Counted from the stretch's first letter, positions 37,024 through 46,035 are shown. The stretch: DNA of 64,000 bases from Aurantimicrobium minutum (GCF_029894165.1 NZ_JARXXU010000001.1:62001-126000), one strand, 5' to 3'. Notes: generated from the letters alone by a model not told the origin. A program made the numbers and translations.

Positions 37024-37383
37024 ATGGAAATTCTTGCAACTATTCTCGTCATCCTGCACTTTGTTGGTTTGTCACTTCTCCTGGGTGGCTTCTTCTCCCA
37101 GATCAAGGAGATTGCCAAGGGCACCGGTCGTGTTTTGCGCATCATGCTCGATGGTGCCTACACCCAGCTGGTGACCGGTCTCGCGTTGACCGGCATCTAC
37201 TCGGCAGGTCTGATCGAGGGTGAAGAGGTCAACAACGCAAAGGTCGGCGTCAAGCTCGTCGTGTTGGTTGCGATCCTCGTGATTGCACTCATCTTCCGCA
37301 AGCGTGAGATCGCACCTTCCTGGGCACTGTGGACCATCGGTGGTCTGACTTTGCTCAACGTCGTCCTCGCCGTCGCCTGGTAA
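37024..37383 (+). CDS. Small four-helix membrane protein, function unknown
   Basis: 119 residues with four hydrophobic segments (about 3-23, 43-62, 74-92 and 99-118) and a short basic loop QIKEIAKGTGRV after the first. I do not recognise a named family. It lies between ribH and an ABC exporter, 10 bp before the latter, so it may be co-transcribed with it. A candidate leaderless promoter precedes it. Confidence 0.75.
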   Translation: MEILATILVILHFVGLSLLLGGFFSQIKEIAKGTGRVLRIMLDGAYTQLVTGLALTGIYSAGLIEGEEVNNAKVGVKLVVLVAILVIALIFRKREIAPSWALWTIGGLTLLNVVLAVAW

Positions 37384-37393
37384 TCGGGTCCTG

Positions 37394-39331
37394 ATGAGCT
37401 CACCCCGCATGGGCCGTCGTTCATCGACCCCGGAGAATTCTTCTGTCCCCAAGGCTAAATTCGGGCAGTTGATGCCCTACCTGCTTGAGCATAAGAAGGT
37501 TCTATCCTTCGTTATTGTGCTCAGCATCTTGGGTGCTGCAGCCTCCTTGGCCCAGCCGCTTCTGGTGGGCCAGGTGATCAACCGTGTCAGCGCGGGTGAA
37601 CTTATGGGCAACCTGGTGTGGCTGTTGATTGGGCTGGTCGTTGTTTCGGCACTGATCAGTGGGTACCAGCACTATCTCTTGCAGCGCACCGGGGAAGGTG
37701 TGGTGCTCTCGTCACGACGCCGGCTGGTGGCTCGCATTCTGCGCCTGCCAATTAGCGAATTCGATACCCGACGCACAGGAGACCTTGTCTCCCGCGTCGG
37801 AAGCGATACGACGCTCCTGCGTGCAGTGCTCACCCAAGGTCTCGTGGAGGCCATCGGTGGTTCGCTGACCTTTATCGGCGCCATCATTGCGATGGCGATC
37901 ATCGACCCGGTTCTGCTGGGTTTGACTGTGCTTGTGGTTTTCACCGCGATCATTGTGGTCACGGTGCTTTCTCGTCGTATTCGCGTGGCCAGCCGAAAAG
38001 CACAGGCCAAGGTGGGCGAACTGGCCGCCTCGGTTGAACGTGCCATTTCCGCCGTGCGCACGGTTCGTGCTGCGAATGCCACCGACCGTGAAACCGCGGT
38101 TGTCTACGAAGAAGCCGAAGGCGCCTGGCGCATGGGCATCAAGGTGGCGAAGATTTCTGCCCTCGTCGTTCCGGTGGCAGGTATCGCGATGCAGGTGGCC
38201 TTCCTCACCGTCCTCGGCGTCGGTGGTTACCGTGTCGCCTCCGGTGCGATTACCGTGGCCAACCTGGTGACCTTCATTCTGTTCTTGTTCATGATGATCA
38301 TGCCCTTAGGTCAAGCCTTCGGTGCGATCACCTCGGTCAACTCCGCGCTCGGTGCCCTCGGCCGAATTCAAGAAATCATCGCTCTCCCGAGCGAAGGTGA
38401 ATTCGACCGCGACCTCGCTCCTCTGGCCACCGTCGAAGGTGGTGCTCGGGGCGCTGTGAAGAACTCCCCCGTGGCCGTCGAATTCGCGGATGTGCGCTTC
38501 TCCTACCCCAAGCTTGTCCTCCCTGTCGAGGAAGACGAAAGCACCACTGATCCCACCTCGAAGCTCTCACGCGCCGAGAAGGCGCGCCTGAAAGCCGGTG
38601 GAGCTGCCGGTGAAGCCCTTGCTCTAGATGCGACACCTGAGCTGGAAGCCCCCGAGATTCTTAAGGGTGTCTCGTTTTCCGTTGCCCATGGCACCCGAGC
38701 TGCACTTGTGGGTCCCTCTGGTGCGGGAAAGTCGACCATTCTCGGACTCATCGAACGTTTCTATGACCCTAACTCAGGTGAAATTCGCCTCGGTGGCATC
38801 GATATCAAAGCCCTCAACCGTGAAGATCTGCGTGCACAGATTGGCTATGTTGAGCAAGATGCTCCTGTTCTAGCTGGCTCCTTGCGCGATAACCTCCTGC
38901 TGGGTTCTCCTGACGCGACCGATGAGGACTGTATCGCCGTTTTGGCTGATGTGAATCTCACCTCCGTGTTGGAACGCAGCGCCTTCGGCTTGGATGCTCC
39001 GGTGGGCGAAGAGGGTGTCATGCTCTCCGGCGGTGAACGTCAGCGTTTGGCCATTGCACGTGCACTTCTGGCTGCACCTCCCATCTTGTTGCTTGATGAG
39101 TCCACCTCCAGCTTGGATGGGGCCAACGAGCAGCTCATGCGAGAAGCGATTGACCGTGTTGCGCAAGATCGCACGCTCATCATCATTGCGCACCGCCTGT
39201 CTACCGTGGTCGACAGCGATCAGATCATCGTGCTGGAAAACGGTGCCGTTGTGGGCACCGGCACCCACTCAGAACTGATCACGAGCACACCGCTGTATAA
39301 GAACCTGGCAAAGCACCAGCTTCTGGTTTAG
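37394..39331 (+). CDS. ABC exporter, fused membrane and ATPase domains
   Basis: 645 residues, half-transporter type. The N-terminal exporter membrane domain (six helices, about residues 30-310) includes FDTRRTGDLVSRVGSDT. The ATPase follows with GPSGAGKSTILGLIERF (Walker A), VMLSGGERQRLAIARAL (signature), LLLDESTSSLDG (Walker B) and IAHRLSTV. Between FADVRFSYP and PEILKGVSF the ATPase carries an insertion of about 45 mostly charged or Ala-rich residues (around 375-420), absent from typical exporters. Substrate unknown; it presumably works as a homodimer. Confidence 0.9.
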   Translation: MSSPRMGRRSSTPENSSVPKAKFGQLMPYLLEHKKVLSFVIVLSILGAAASLAQPLLVGQVINRVSAGELMGNLVWLLIGLVVVSALISGYQHYLLQRTGEGVVLSSRRRLVARILRLPISEFDTRRTGDLVSRVGSDTTLLRAVLTQGLVEAIGGSLTFIGAIIAMAIIDPVLLGLTVLVVFTAIIVVTVLSRRIRVASRKAQAKVGELAASVERAISAVRTVRAANATDRETAVVYEEAEGAWRMGIKVAKISALVVPVAGIAMQVAFLTVLGVGGYRVASGAITVANLVTFILFLFMMIMPLGQAFGAITSVNSALGALGRIQEIIALPSEGEFDRDLAPLATVEGGARGAVKNSPVAVEFADVRFSYPKLVLPVEEDESTTDPTSKLSRAEKARLKAGGAAGEALALDATPELEAPEILKGVSFSVAHGTRAALVGPSGAGKSTILGLIERFYDPNSGEIRLGGIDIKALNREDLRAQIGYVEQDAPVLAGSLRDNLLLGSPDATDEDCIAVLADVNLTSVLERSAFGLDAPVGEEGVMLSGGERQRLAIARALLAAPPILLLDESTSSLDGANEQLMREAIDRVAQDRTLIIIAHRLSTVVDSDQIIVLENGAVVGTGTHSELITSTPLYKNLAKHQLLV

Positions 39332-39468
39332 AGAATTCCGCCCTGGGAAACCAGGACGCCAATAATCACCAACGCCGGAAGCACCCAGACATACCAGCGG
39401 GTATACCAGGGCGACTCGTCATCTTTAGCTTTCTCAAAGTCGTTCCCACCAGGAATGAAGTCCGACAT
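39328..39468 (-). CDS. 46-residue single-span membrane peptide, unrecognised
   Basis: A short frame starting 7 nt after the aldehyde dehydrogenase stop on the same strand and ending in a TAA that shares TTAG with the ABC exporter stop. The first 20 residues are polar (MSDFIPGGNDFEKAKDDESP), then an aromatic stretch (WYTRWYVWV) leads into one hydrophobic helix. It ends SQGGIL. It fills the gap between two genes exactly and has a plausible membrane-peptide layout. There is no strong Shine-Dalgarno, so coupling to the upstream gene is inferred. Confidence 0.55.
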   Translation of the reverse strand: MSDFIPGGNDFEKAKDDESPWYTRWYVWVLPALVIIGVLVSQGGIL

Positions 39469-39474
39469 CGTCGT

Positions 39475-40947
39475 CTAGGCGAAGGGGTTCGGCGTCATCG
39501 TGTATTTGGTGGAGAGGTATTCATGAATACCTTCTGCACCACCTTCACGGCCAATACCGGACATCTTGACGCCCCCAAATGGTGCTGAGGCGTTGGAAAT
39601 CACGCCCACATTCAGGCCCATCATGCCCGTCTGGAGTTTCTCAATCAGGCGTTGTCCACGCTTAAGATCTTCGGTGAACACATATCCAATCAGGCCGTAT
39701 TCGGTGTCGTTGGCGATGCGAATTCCCTCTTCTTCCGTGGCGAACGTCGTAATCGACAGCACGGGACCAAAAATTTCTTCGGTGAGGATGTTCGCACCCG
39801 GTGTGACTCCGGTGAGCACGGTGGGTTCGTAGAACGTTCCCGCACCTGCGATGGCGTGGCCACCGGTGGCCACGGTCGCGCCCTTGGCAACAGCATCTGC
39901 AACGAGTTCACTGGCCTTGGCCACGGCCTTCTCATCGATGAGGGGGCCGATGGTGACGCCCTCTTCGGTTCCCCGGCCAACTTTCATGGCTTTCACACGT
40001 TCGGTCACGCGCGCGGCAAATTCTTCAGCGACGGATTCGTGCACGATGATGCGGTTGGCGGCGGTGCAGGCCTGTCCGATATTGCGGAACTTTGCCAACA
40101 TGACGCCGTCGACGGCCTTATCCAAATCTGCATCCTCGAAGACCACGAAGGGTGCATTGCCGCCGAGTTCCATCGAGGTGCGGAGCATGTTCTCCGTCGC
40201 CAGCTTCATCAGCGACTGTCCCACCCCGGTTGAGCCGGTGAAGGAGAGCTTTCGCAGACGCTGATCCAAAATGATGGGGTCAGATACTGCCGCGGTGCTC
40301 GTGGTGGTGAACACGTTCACCACACCATCGGGCAGACCGACTTCCTGCAGAATCTTGGCAAAGAACAAGGTGGTCAGAGGAGTCAGCGTGGCTGGCTTCA
40401 CGACGACCGTGCACCCGGCAGCTAAGGCAGGAGCTATCTTGCGGGTCGCCATGGCCAGGGGGAAGTTCCACGGCGTGATCATGTAGCTGGGACCCACCGG
40501 CATCTGAGTCACGATCGTGCGACCGGTGCCTTCGGGATTGATGCCATAACGACCGTTGATGCGCACGGCTTCTTCACTAAACCAGCGGAGGAACTCTGCG
40601 CCATACGCGACTTCGCCGAGGGACTCAGCCAGGGGCTTTCCCATCTCGAGAGTCATCAGCAGAGCGAACTCGTTCTTGAGCTCGATCACACGCTCAAAAG
40701 CTTTCCGGAGAATTTCTGCGCGAACGCGAGGCGCCGTGGCGGCCCAGGCATCCTGTGCTGCGACCGCAGCATCGAGGGCCTTCATGCCATCTGCAGGGGA
40801 TGCATCCGCGATGGTTTTGATTACGGCACCGGTTGCAGGGTCCTGCACGTCCACGGTCTTTCCCGCCGTGGCATCGAGCCACTTGCCGTTGATGAACAAC
40901 TGAGAAGGAATCTGTGCAAGCAGTTCTGATTCGGAAATCGTTGACAT
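39475..40947 (-). CDS. gabD: NAD(P)-dependent succinate-semialdehyde dehydrogenase-like aldehyde dehydrogenase
   Basis: 490 residues of the aldehyde dehydrogenase superfamily, most like GabD. ITPWNFPLAMATRKIAPALA is the cofactor region, FTGSTGVGQ the Rossmann part, MELGGNAPFVVF holds the general-base Glu, and GQACTAANRI the catalytic Cys. PFGGVKMSGIGREGG ends the family pattern. GAAAAGG precedes ATG 40947. GABA genes are not seen nearby, so the exact aldehyde is uncertain. Confidence 0.87.
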   Translation of the reverse strand: MSTISESELLAQIPSQLFINGKWLDATAGKTVDVQDPATGAVIKTIADASPADGMKALDAAVAAQDAWAATAPRVRAEILRKAFERVIELKNEFALLMTLEMGKPLAESLGEVAYGAEFLRWFSEEAVRINGRYGINPEGTGRTIVTQMPVGPSYMITPWNFPLAMATRKIAPALAAGCTVVVKPATLTPLTTLFFAKILQEVGLPDGVVNVFTTTSTAAVSDPIILDQRLRKLSFTGSTGVGQSLMKLATENMLRTSMELGGNAPFVVFEDADLDKAVDGVMLAKFRNIGQACTAANRIIVHESVAEEFAARVTERVKAMKVGRGTEEGVTIGPLIDEKAVAKASELVADAVAKGATVATGGHAIAGAGTFYEPTVLTGVTPGANILTEEIFGPVLSITTFATEEEGIRIANDTEYGLIGYVFTEDLKRGQRLIEKLQTGMMGLNVGVISNASAPFGGVKMSGIGREGGAEGIHEYLSTKYTMTPNPFA

Positions 40948-41028
40948 TCTTAACCTTTTCTACGGATTCCTTATTCTATGCCGTAAATACCTGCGGAATA
41001 AAGAAGTTTGTAGACTTGACAGCGCTTA

Positions 41029-41065
41029 ACCAGTGAAGCCCCCGATAATCGGGGGCTTCACTGGT
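41029..41065. terminator. Long perfect hairpin downstream of the MMPL gene
   Basis: ACCAGTGAAGCCCCCGAT (41029-41046) is the exact inverse of ATCGGGGGCTTCACTGGT (41048-41065), giving an 18 bp stem around a very small loop. On the minus strand it follows the MMPL stop by 7 nt and leads toward gabD. The T-run after the stem is poor (TTAAG), so termination strength is uncertain. Confidence 0.65.
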
Positions 41066-41072
41066 AAGTGCA

Positions 41073-43361
41073 CTACTTCTGAATGCGACCGAGTTTGCTC
41101 GGCCACCAGATCTTGGGCCCAATGTCGTATGCCAAAGCGGGAACCAGCAGGGTGCGCACCAGCACGGTGTCAATGATGACACCTACCGACACAATGAAAG
41201 CCAGCTGAACCAGGAACAACAGTGGAATAACACCGAGCGCGGCAAAAGTTGCGGCCAAGACCACACCAGCTGAGGTGATCACGCCACCGGTGACGGTGAG
41301 ACCCTTAAGGATTCCGGGACGGGTGCCCATATTGATGCTCTCTTCTCGAACTCGCGTCATGAGGAAGATGTTGTAGTCAATACCCAGCGCCACGAGGAAG
41401 ACGAAGCCAAACAGTGGCACGCTCGCATCTGCACCGGGGAAACCAAACACGTTGTTGAAGAAGATTGCTGCAAGACCCATCGTTGCAGCGAAGCTCACCA
41501 CTACAGTTCCAATCAGAATCAGCGGCGCAATTATCGAACGCAACAGCAACATCAGGATGATGAAGATGACGGCAAGAACGAGCGGGATGATCTTGACCAA
41601 GTCAGCTTGAGCTGTCTGGTTAGTGTCGAGGGCGATAGCTGTTTCACCACCGACGAGGACACTGGGGTCCACGCTGATGAGATCGATACGCATGCCCTTC
41701 ACAACGTCTTCAGCTGCCGACGAGTCTGCCTGGTATTCCAGGGTTGCATTGATGAGGACCTTGCCGTCAACGACCTGGGCAATGGTGTCGATTTCGGGAA
41801 GTTCAAATGCGGCAGCGTCACCGGCCATGGCACCTGAGGGGGGACCTGTCATACCACCGGCCGCTCCTGCCGCCGCCATTGCGGCAGCGGCCTCTTCTGC
41901 AGCTTTTTCAATTGCGGCGGTGTACGCAGCAGCCATTGCTTCAGCGTCTGGCTGAACTGTCACCTTGGTAATACCCTGGGTGCCTTCAGCTGCCGTGATC
42001 ACGGCAGCGTAGTTCGCTTCATCGGCAATGATAATGATGGGTGAGCCATCACCAGCGTCAAAGTGTTCGGCCAAAACTTCTTGGCCATCCACGGACTCGA
42101 TGTTGTCCCCGAGCAGGAACTCGGTCTGAGGAATACCGCTGGCCTTCAGGCCTGGCAGACCCGCAATAGCAGCGAGCAAAAGCAACAGCGTGACGATCCA
42201 GGTAGTACGCGGGCGTTTGCCGACGAGGTTACCGATGCCCTTCCACAGGCCACGGACGCCTTCGAGGCCAGGAAGCGTGTTGGCATCAACGGGTGCGAGC
42301 TTCTTCTTGCCAGGCTTAGGCATAAAGGGCCAGAAAGCTGCGCGGCCAAAGATCGCCAACAGTGCAGGCAGGAATGTGATGGCAGCCAGGAATGCGAAGC
42401 CAATGCCGAATGCGGCAATGGGCCCGAGTGACTTATTGGAGTTGAGGTCAGAGAACAACAGACACAGCAGGGCGGCAATCACGGTCGCTGCCGAGGCGAA
42501 AATGGGTTCGAACGATCCGCGGAAGGCGCGACCGATCGCGGTCCACTTGTTCTGCACCTCGAAGAGAGCCTCGCGATATCGCGCCACAAACAACAGGGCG
42601 TAGTCGGTGGCTGCACCAATGACCAAAATCGAAAGGATTCCTTGGCTCTGGCCTGACACCTTGATGAGGTCGTTGAGGGCGAGGTAATAAATACCCAGAA
42701 TGGATCCCGACAGGGCAAAGACCGAGGTCAACAGCACCAGGATGGGCAACAAGAGTGCGCGGTAGACAACCAACAAAATGATGAAGACCGCCAGGAGAGC
42801 AACGATAAGCAAGATGCCATCGATGCCCGCAAAACCGGCAACAAAGTCAGCTAACAGACCGCCAGGACCGGTGACATAGGAATCGAATCCGGCGGGTGTC
42901 ACATCGGCAAGACCCGTGCGCAGATCGGTGATACTCACGTTGAGTTCTTCACCGTTTGCGTCAAAGAACACAAGGTATTCCACGGCCTTATTGTCTTCGG
43001 AATAGATCGGACCCAGGACGGACGGTGCTTCACCCTCCACGGTGGGAGCGACACCTTCAGCATCAATGAATACCTGCGTCAGATCTTCAAACTCAGTTTT
43101 CTCAGCGTCGGTAATCTCGCCAGACTGCTTGTTGAACAGAACAATGGCAGGGATGTTTTCGGAGTCATTGAACTTGGACTGCCACTGGTTAACCTCGGTG
43201 CTTTGAGCACTGGCGGGAAGGAACCCGGCCTGGTCATTCGTGGAAACTTCAGAGATTTTGCCGAAGGTGGGTCCTCCCAGACCCGCGATGACAAACCACA
43301 CCACGACAAGCACGGTCGGCAACAAAATACGCAACCAGAGTTTTGGGTTCCAGTCCTTCAT
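41073..43361 (-). CDS. MMPL/RND family membrane transporter
   Basis: 762 residues from ATG 43361 with AAAGGGGAAAG as ribosome site; the in-frame start at 43397 is less likely. The architecture is a duplicated half with six membrane helices each. The first half has GAATDYALLFVARYREAL and the second VALGIDYNIFLMTRVREE, the two Asp-bearing MMPL motifs expected for proton relay. The second extracellular domain has an Ala/Gly-rich stretch around residues 500-540. Such proteins export lipids or hydrophobic compounds; the cargo is unknown. Confidence 0.88.
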   Translation of the reverse strand: MKDWNPKLWLRILLPTVLVVVWFVIAGLGGPTFGKISEVSTNDQAGFLPASAQSTEVNQWQSKFNDSENIPAIVLFNKQSGEITDAEKTEFEDLTQVFIDAEGVAPTVEGEAPSVLGPIYSEDNKAVEYLVFFDANGEELNVSITDLRTGLADVTPAGFDSYVTGPGGLLADFVAGFAGIDGILLIVALLAVFIILLVVYRALLLPILVLLTSVFALSGSILGIYYLALNDLIKVSGQSQGILSILVIGAATDYALLFVARYREALFEVQNKWTAIGRAFRGSFEPIFASAATVIAALLCLLFSDLNSNKSLGPIAAFGIGFAFLAAITFLPALLAIFGRAAFWPFMPKPGKKKLAPVDANTLPGLEGVRGLWKGIGNLVGKRPRTTWIVTLLLLLAAIAGLPGLKASGIPQTEFLLGDNIESVDGQEVLAEHFDAGDGSPIIIIADEANYAAVITAAEGTQGITKVTVQPDAEAMAAAYTAAIEKAAEEAAAAMAAAGAAGGMTGPPSGAMAGDAAAFELPEIDTIAQVVDGKVLINATLEYQADSSAAEDVVKGMRIDLISVDPSVLVGGETAIALDTNQTAQADLVKIIPLVLAVIFIILMLLLRSIIAPLILIGTVVVSFAATMGLAAIFFNNVFGFPGADASVPLFGFVFLVALGIDYNIFLMTRVREESINMGTRPGILKGLTVTGGVITSAGVVLAATFAALGVIPLLFLVQLAFIVSVGVIIDTVLVRTLLVPALAYDIGPKIWWPSKLGRIQK

Positions 43362-43407
43362 GTCTTTCCCCTTTGAAAAGCTGTAATACAGACGCACATA
43401 AGAGCTA

Positions 43408-43483
43408 TGGGGCCGCCTAGGGGAATTGAACCCCTGACCTATTCTTTACGAGGGAATCGCTCTACCAACTGAGCTAAGGCGGC
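43408..43483 (-). tRNA. tRNA-Thr (anticodon CGT)
   Basis: A full cloverleaf on the minus strand: acceptor GCCGCCT/AGGCGGC, D arm GCTC-AGTTGGTA-GAGC, T arm AGGGG-TTCAATT-CCCCT, and encoded CCA (43410-43408). The anticodon loop CTCGTAA gives CGT, reading ACG. Two oddities: the closing pair of the anticodon stem (31-39) is C-A rather than Watson-Crick, and the discriminator base 73 is C. All other stems are perfect. Confidence 0.93.
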
Positions 43484-43540
43484 GTGAACCGCTGTGGAAG
43501 CGGAACAGTAGTCAAGCTTAGTAGCTTGCGTGATGCAGTT

Positions 43541-44134
43541 CTATTTGCTGCCAGCGTTGCGACGACGGCGCACTGCAACGAGGACAAGAACCCCCGCCAG
43601 CACGACCGCAGCCGCTGCCAGCCCGCCAAATACCCACTCCACGGTGGAGGTGGTTTCGGCCGCCGTCGTGGTGCGCAGCATGTCATCGGTCACTTCTGTG
43701 ACGACGGGCTCTTCCTCGAGGGGCACGAACACGAGGGGTTCAGCCGAGGAGTCTTCCACGGTGAATGTAACCTCACCTGAGGCAGGATGCCCATCGACGG
43801 ACACAATGCGATACGCCGCGGTGTACGTCCCGTTCGGGAGTTCGCCCAAGTTAATCGGAACGGTCATTGTTGCACCGCTTGCATCGAAGGTGGGTGCCCC
43901 GAGTTCAATACCGGCACCTTCTGACGAGTTGAGGATCACCTCGGGTGGAAAACTCAGTTCGACAGCCTCTACAAACGTAAACTGGAGTTCAACGACAGGG
44001 GTGGTGACCGTGCTGCCGTTTTCGGGAACAGACTGGAACGTGTCACTGTGGGCAGAAGCAGGCCCGACAACCACAACAGACATCACAAGGGCAGCGACAA
44101 GGGCACTGAATGCGAGCGGCATTTTACGAATCAT
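43541..44134 (-). CDS. CopC-domain copper-binding protein, membrane-anchored
   Basis: 197 residues: a signal peptide (about 1-28, ending PASAHSD), so the mature protein would start with the His used by CopC proteins to bind Cu(II). An immunoglobulin-like CopC/YobA domain follows (SVPENGSTV, AYRIVSVDGHPASGEVTF, whose DGHP His is a second copper ligand). There is an acidic linker, then one membrane helix and a basic tail (RRRRNAGSK). Last gene of the PCuAC-peroxidase-CopC operon; it overlaps the peroxidase gene by 4 nt. Confidence 0.88.
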   Translation of the reverse strand: MIRKMPLAFSALVAALVMSVVVVGPASAHSDTFQSVPENGSTVTTPVVELQFTFVEAVELSFPPEVILNSSEGAGIELGAPTFDASGATMTVPINLGELPNGTYTAAYRIVSVDGHPASGEVTFTVEDSSAEPLVFVPLEEEPVVTEVTDDMLRTTTAAETTSTVEWVFGGLAAAAVVLAGVLVLVAVRRRRNAGSK

Positions 44135-45363
44135 GCAAGAAGTCCTTCACCGATATAGCCTCCGGCCTGGCAGCCCGGGGGAAGAGCGAATACAGCTGAG
44201 CCTATGGGAGTAGTCCAGGTATTGAGCAAATCAAGATCTGAAAGCCTCTGTTGCACAGGAACATATTGTGTCTTGATATTTGCCATATACGCGGCGAAGA
44301 GCAAGCCGGCATTTGTGCGCCCATCGGCGTGAATACCGTCGTCATAGTTCAACGGACGACGAAGGAACTTCTCATGCGGGTTGTCTGTCTTCGCCCGGCG
44401 CATATGCGCAAAGGTTGGAATGACATGCAAACCGCTGGCATCCTTGGCCGCCAAATCAGGGGCATCGAATTCGTTTTCCCCCGTCAACGGGGCACCGTTG
44501 GATAACTTACGACCCACCGAGAGCTCTTTCGCTCCTTCGTCGAGCTTGTCCCAGGTGTCGAGGTTCATTTCGATCCGACGCAAGACCATGGAGGTTCCCC
44601 CGTCAAACCAGGACGGAGATCCGGTAGCCCACACTTGGGCGGCAAATTCGTCTGCACGTCGAGGATTGACAGTTCCGTCAACTTGCCCGAAGAGATTGCG
44701 TCCGGTTTGCCCCGCAGGTGCGGTGCCCTGATCACGGGTAAACCCGGATTGTGACCATGCGACCGTGGCAAAGCTGCGGGCGGTGCGGGTGAGTTGTCGC
44801 ACCGCATGCGACAGCGTGAGCGGATCATCAGAACCCAGTTGAATGAGGAGATCTCCCCCACTGTATTCGGGCTGTAATTTGTCGATCGAGAACGCGGGCA
44901 GCTCGGCAAAGCCTGCCGGAGCCTCTGCAGAGAGGCCGAGTTTCTGAAAGAAACCAGGTCCAAAACCAAAAGTGGCCGTCAATCGTGCCGGGTTGGTAGC
45001 CAGGTAGGGGTCGTTATCCGGCAGGGCCGCTTCGCCTTGGGTCAACCGCGCCGCATCGTCGGTCAACAGTCGCATCATCCGGCGCACAGTTTCGCGGTCA
45101 GTGCCGGGCTTGAGCGTCCACCCCAGAAAGGTGCCAGAGGACTGGGGTGGAGTGTCAATCCCGGCCTGGTGAACGCCGTAGAACGGGACAACCTCAGTTG
45201 CACCTGGGGCGACTGCCGGCCCCGTTGTGCCGTTATTGACAGCTGCTGTCACGCCCACAGCCCCCACCGCGAGCGCGCCTGTAGCGACGCCCGCGGTGAG
45301 AAGGAAACCTCGACGTGAGACTCGGGAAGAGTCGTCGGTTTTCGGTGGTGTGTGGGGAGACAT
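44131..45363 (-). CDS. Dyp-type haem peroxidase, Tat-exported (EfeB/DtpA-like)
   Basis: 410 residues. The N-terminus has a twin-arginine signal (SRRGFLLTAGVATGA). The peroxidase domain shows the family GxxDG motif in FGQVDGTVNPR and a downstream IPTFAHMRR, whose His is the likely proximal haem ligand. EfeB normally sits with efeU/efeO for iron uptake; neither is here. In Streptomyces lividans the related DtpA is co-encoded with copper chaperones, which fits this operon better. It is 30 bp after the PCuAC gene. Confidence 0.9.
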   Translation of the reverse strand: MSPHTPPKTDDSSRVSRRGFLLTAGVATGALAVGAVGVTAAVNNGTTGPAVAPGATEVVPFYGVHQAGIDTPPQSSGTFLGWTLKPGTDRETVRRMMRLLTDDAARLTQGEAALPDNDPYLATNPARLTATFGFGPGFFQKLGLSAEAPAGFAELPAFSIDKLQPEYSGGDLLIQLGSDDPLTLSHAVRQLTRTARSFATVAWSQSGFTRDQGTAPAGQTGRNLFGQVDGTVNPRRADEFAAQVWATGSPSWFDGGTSMVLRRIEMNLDTWDKLDEGAKELSVGRKLSNGAPLTGENEFDAPDLAAKDASGLHVIPTFAHMRRAKTDNPHEKFLRRPLNYDDGIHADGRTNAGLLFAAYMANIKTQYVPVQQRLSDLDLLNTWTTPIGSAVFALPPGCQAGGYIGEGLLA

Positions 45364-45393
45364 TGATGTCTTTCTAGCGTACGAAGCTGAGAA

Positions 45394-45948
45394 CTAGTGG
45401 TTCATCTCGGTTGAACCTTCGGCATCTGCCTCAGGATCGTAGGTTTCGTTTGCGTTCGCAATTTCACGTGCGACAGCTTCCACATCAAGAGTTGTTCCGT
45501 TGGAGAACTCGAGGGTGAGGGTGACGGTGCTTCCCACGGGAATGGGCTTAAGGAGATCCCAATACATGACGTGGTAGCCGCCGGGCTTGAGGGTGACAGA
45601 TCCCTGTGCGGGAATCACAATTCCACCCTCGGTTTCCTGCATAACCATCTCGCCTGCGGCGTTCTTCACGACTTCGTGGGTTTCCAGGGGCTTCTCAGTG
45701 AGGCCTTCAGTGGTGTTGGTGGCACCCACAAGTTCGATGTCCTCATCGGTGGGGTTCTCCAATGTCATGAAGACTCCGGTCATTGCCATTCCGTCCATCA
45801 ACTCAGGAACAGCCTTAATCCAGACATCGGAAGCGGTGGGAGTCACCGGTGCAGTGACTGCTGGTGCGCATCCCACGAGGGCCAATGCTGCGATCGCCAC
45901 GGCAACGAGAGAAAGTCCACGTTTTGTTACAGAAGTTGAGGTATTCAC
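45394..45948 (-). CDS. PCuAC family extracellular copper chaperone, lipoprotein
   Basis: 184 residues from GTG 45948 with AAAGGA as ribosome site. The lipobox ALVGC predicts lipidation at Cys 27. The PCuAC domain shows the copper-binding pattern: His and Met residues in THEVVKNAAGEMVMQE, then GGYHVMYWDL with HxM. The C-terminal tail is acidic and ends EMNH. Such proteins deliver Cu(I) to cytochrome oxidase or other enzymes outside the membrane. First gene of the operon; its promoter overlaps operator 1. Confidence 0.9.
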   Translation of the reverse strand: MNTSTSVTKRGLSLVAVAIAALALVGCAPAVTAPVTPTASDVWIKAVPELMDGMAMTGVFMTLENPTDEDIELVGATNTTEGLTEKPLETHEVVKNAAGEMVMQETEGGIVIPAQGSVTLKPGGYHVMYWDLLKPIPVGSTVTLTLEFSNGTTLDVEAVAREIANANETYDPEADAEGSTEMNH

Positions 45949-45970
45949 TGCAATTCCTTTGTTCAGGTAT

Positions 45971-45988
45971 ATTCTACGTAACGTAGAA
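45971..45988. promoter_or_regulatory. BlaI-type operator 1 overlapping the copper-operon -10
   Basis: TTCTACGTAACGTAGAA (45972-45988) is a perfect 17 bp palindrome of the form TTCTAC-N5-GTAGAA. On the minus strand it overlaps TAGAAT (45976-45971), a candidate -10 for the PCuAC gene. It is probably bound by the BlaI-like repressor encoded next to it. Confidence 0.75.
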
Positions 45989-45997
45989 CAATCATGC

Positions 45998-46016
45998 TAT
46001 TCTACAAGTCGTAGAA
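45998..46016. promoter_or_regulatory. BlaI-type operator 2 overlapping the blaI -10
   Basis: TTCTAC (46000-46005), five bases, then GTAGAA (46011-46016): the same arms and spacing as operator 1, centred 28 bp away. On the plus strand TATTCT (45998-46003) may be the -10 of the repressor gene, so this site would give autoregulation. Confidence 0.72.
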
Positions 46017-46035
46017 AACACAATCAGGAGATCTC

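Noticed and set aside
44131-45363. Annotation as the iron-uptake EfeB of an EfeUOB system
   Set aside because: efeU and efeO are absent and both operon partners are copper proteins. A Dyp peroxidase linked to copper trafficking is more consistent, although the enzyme family is the same.
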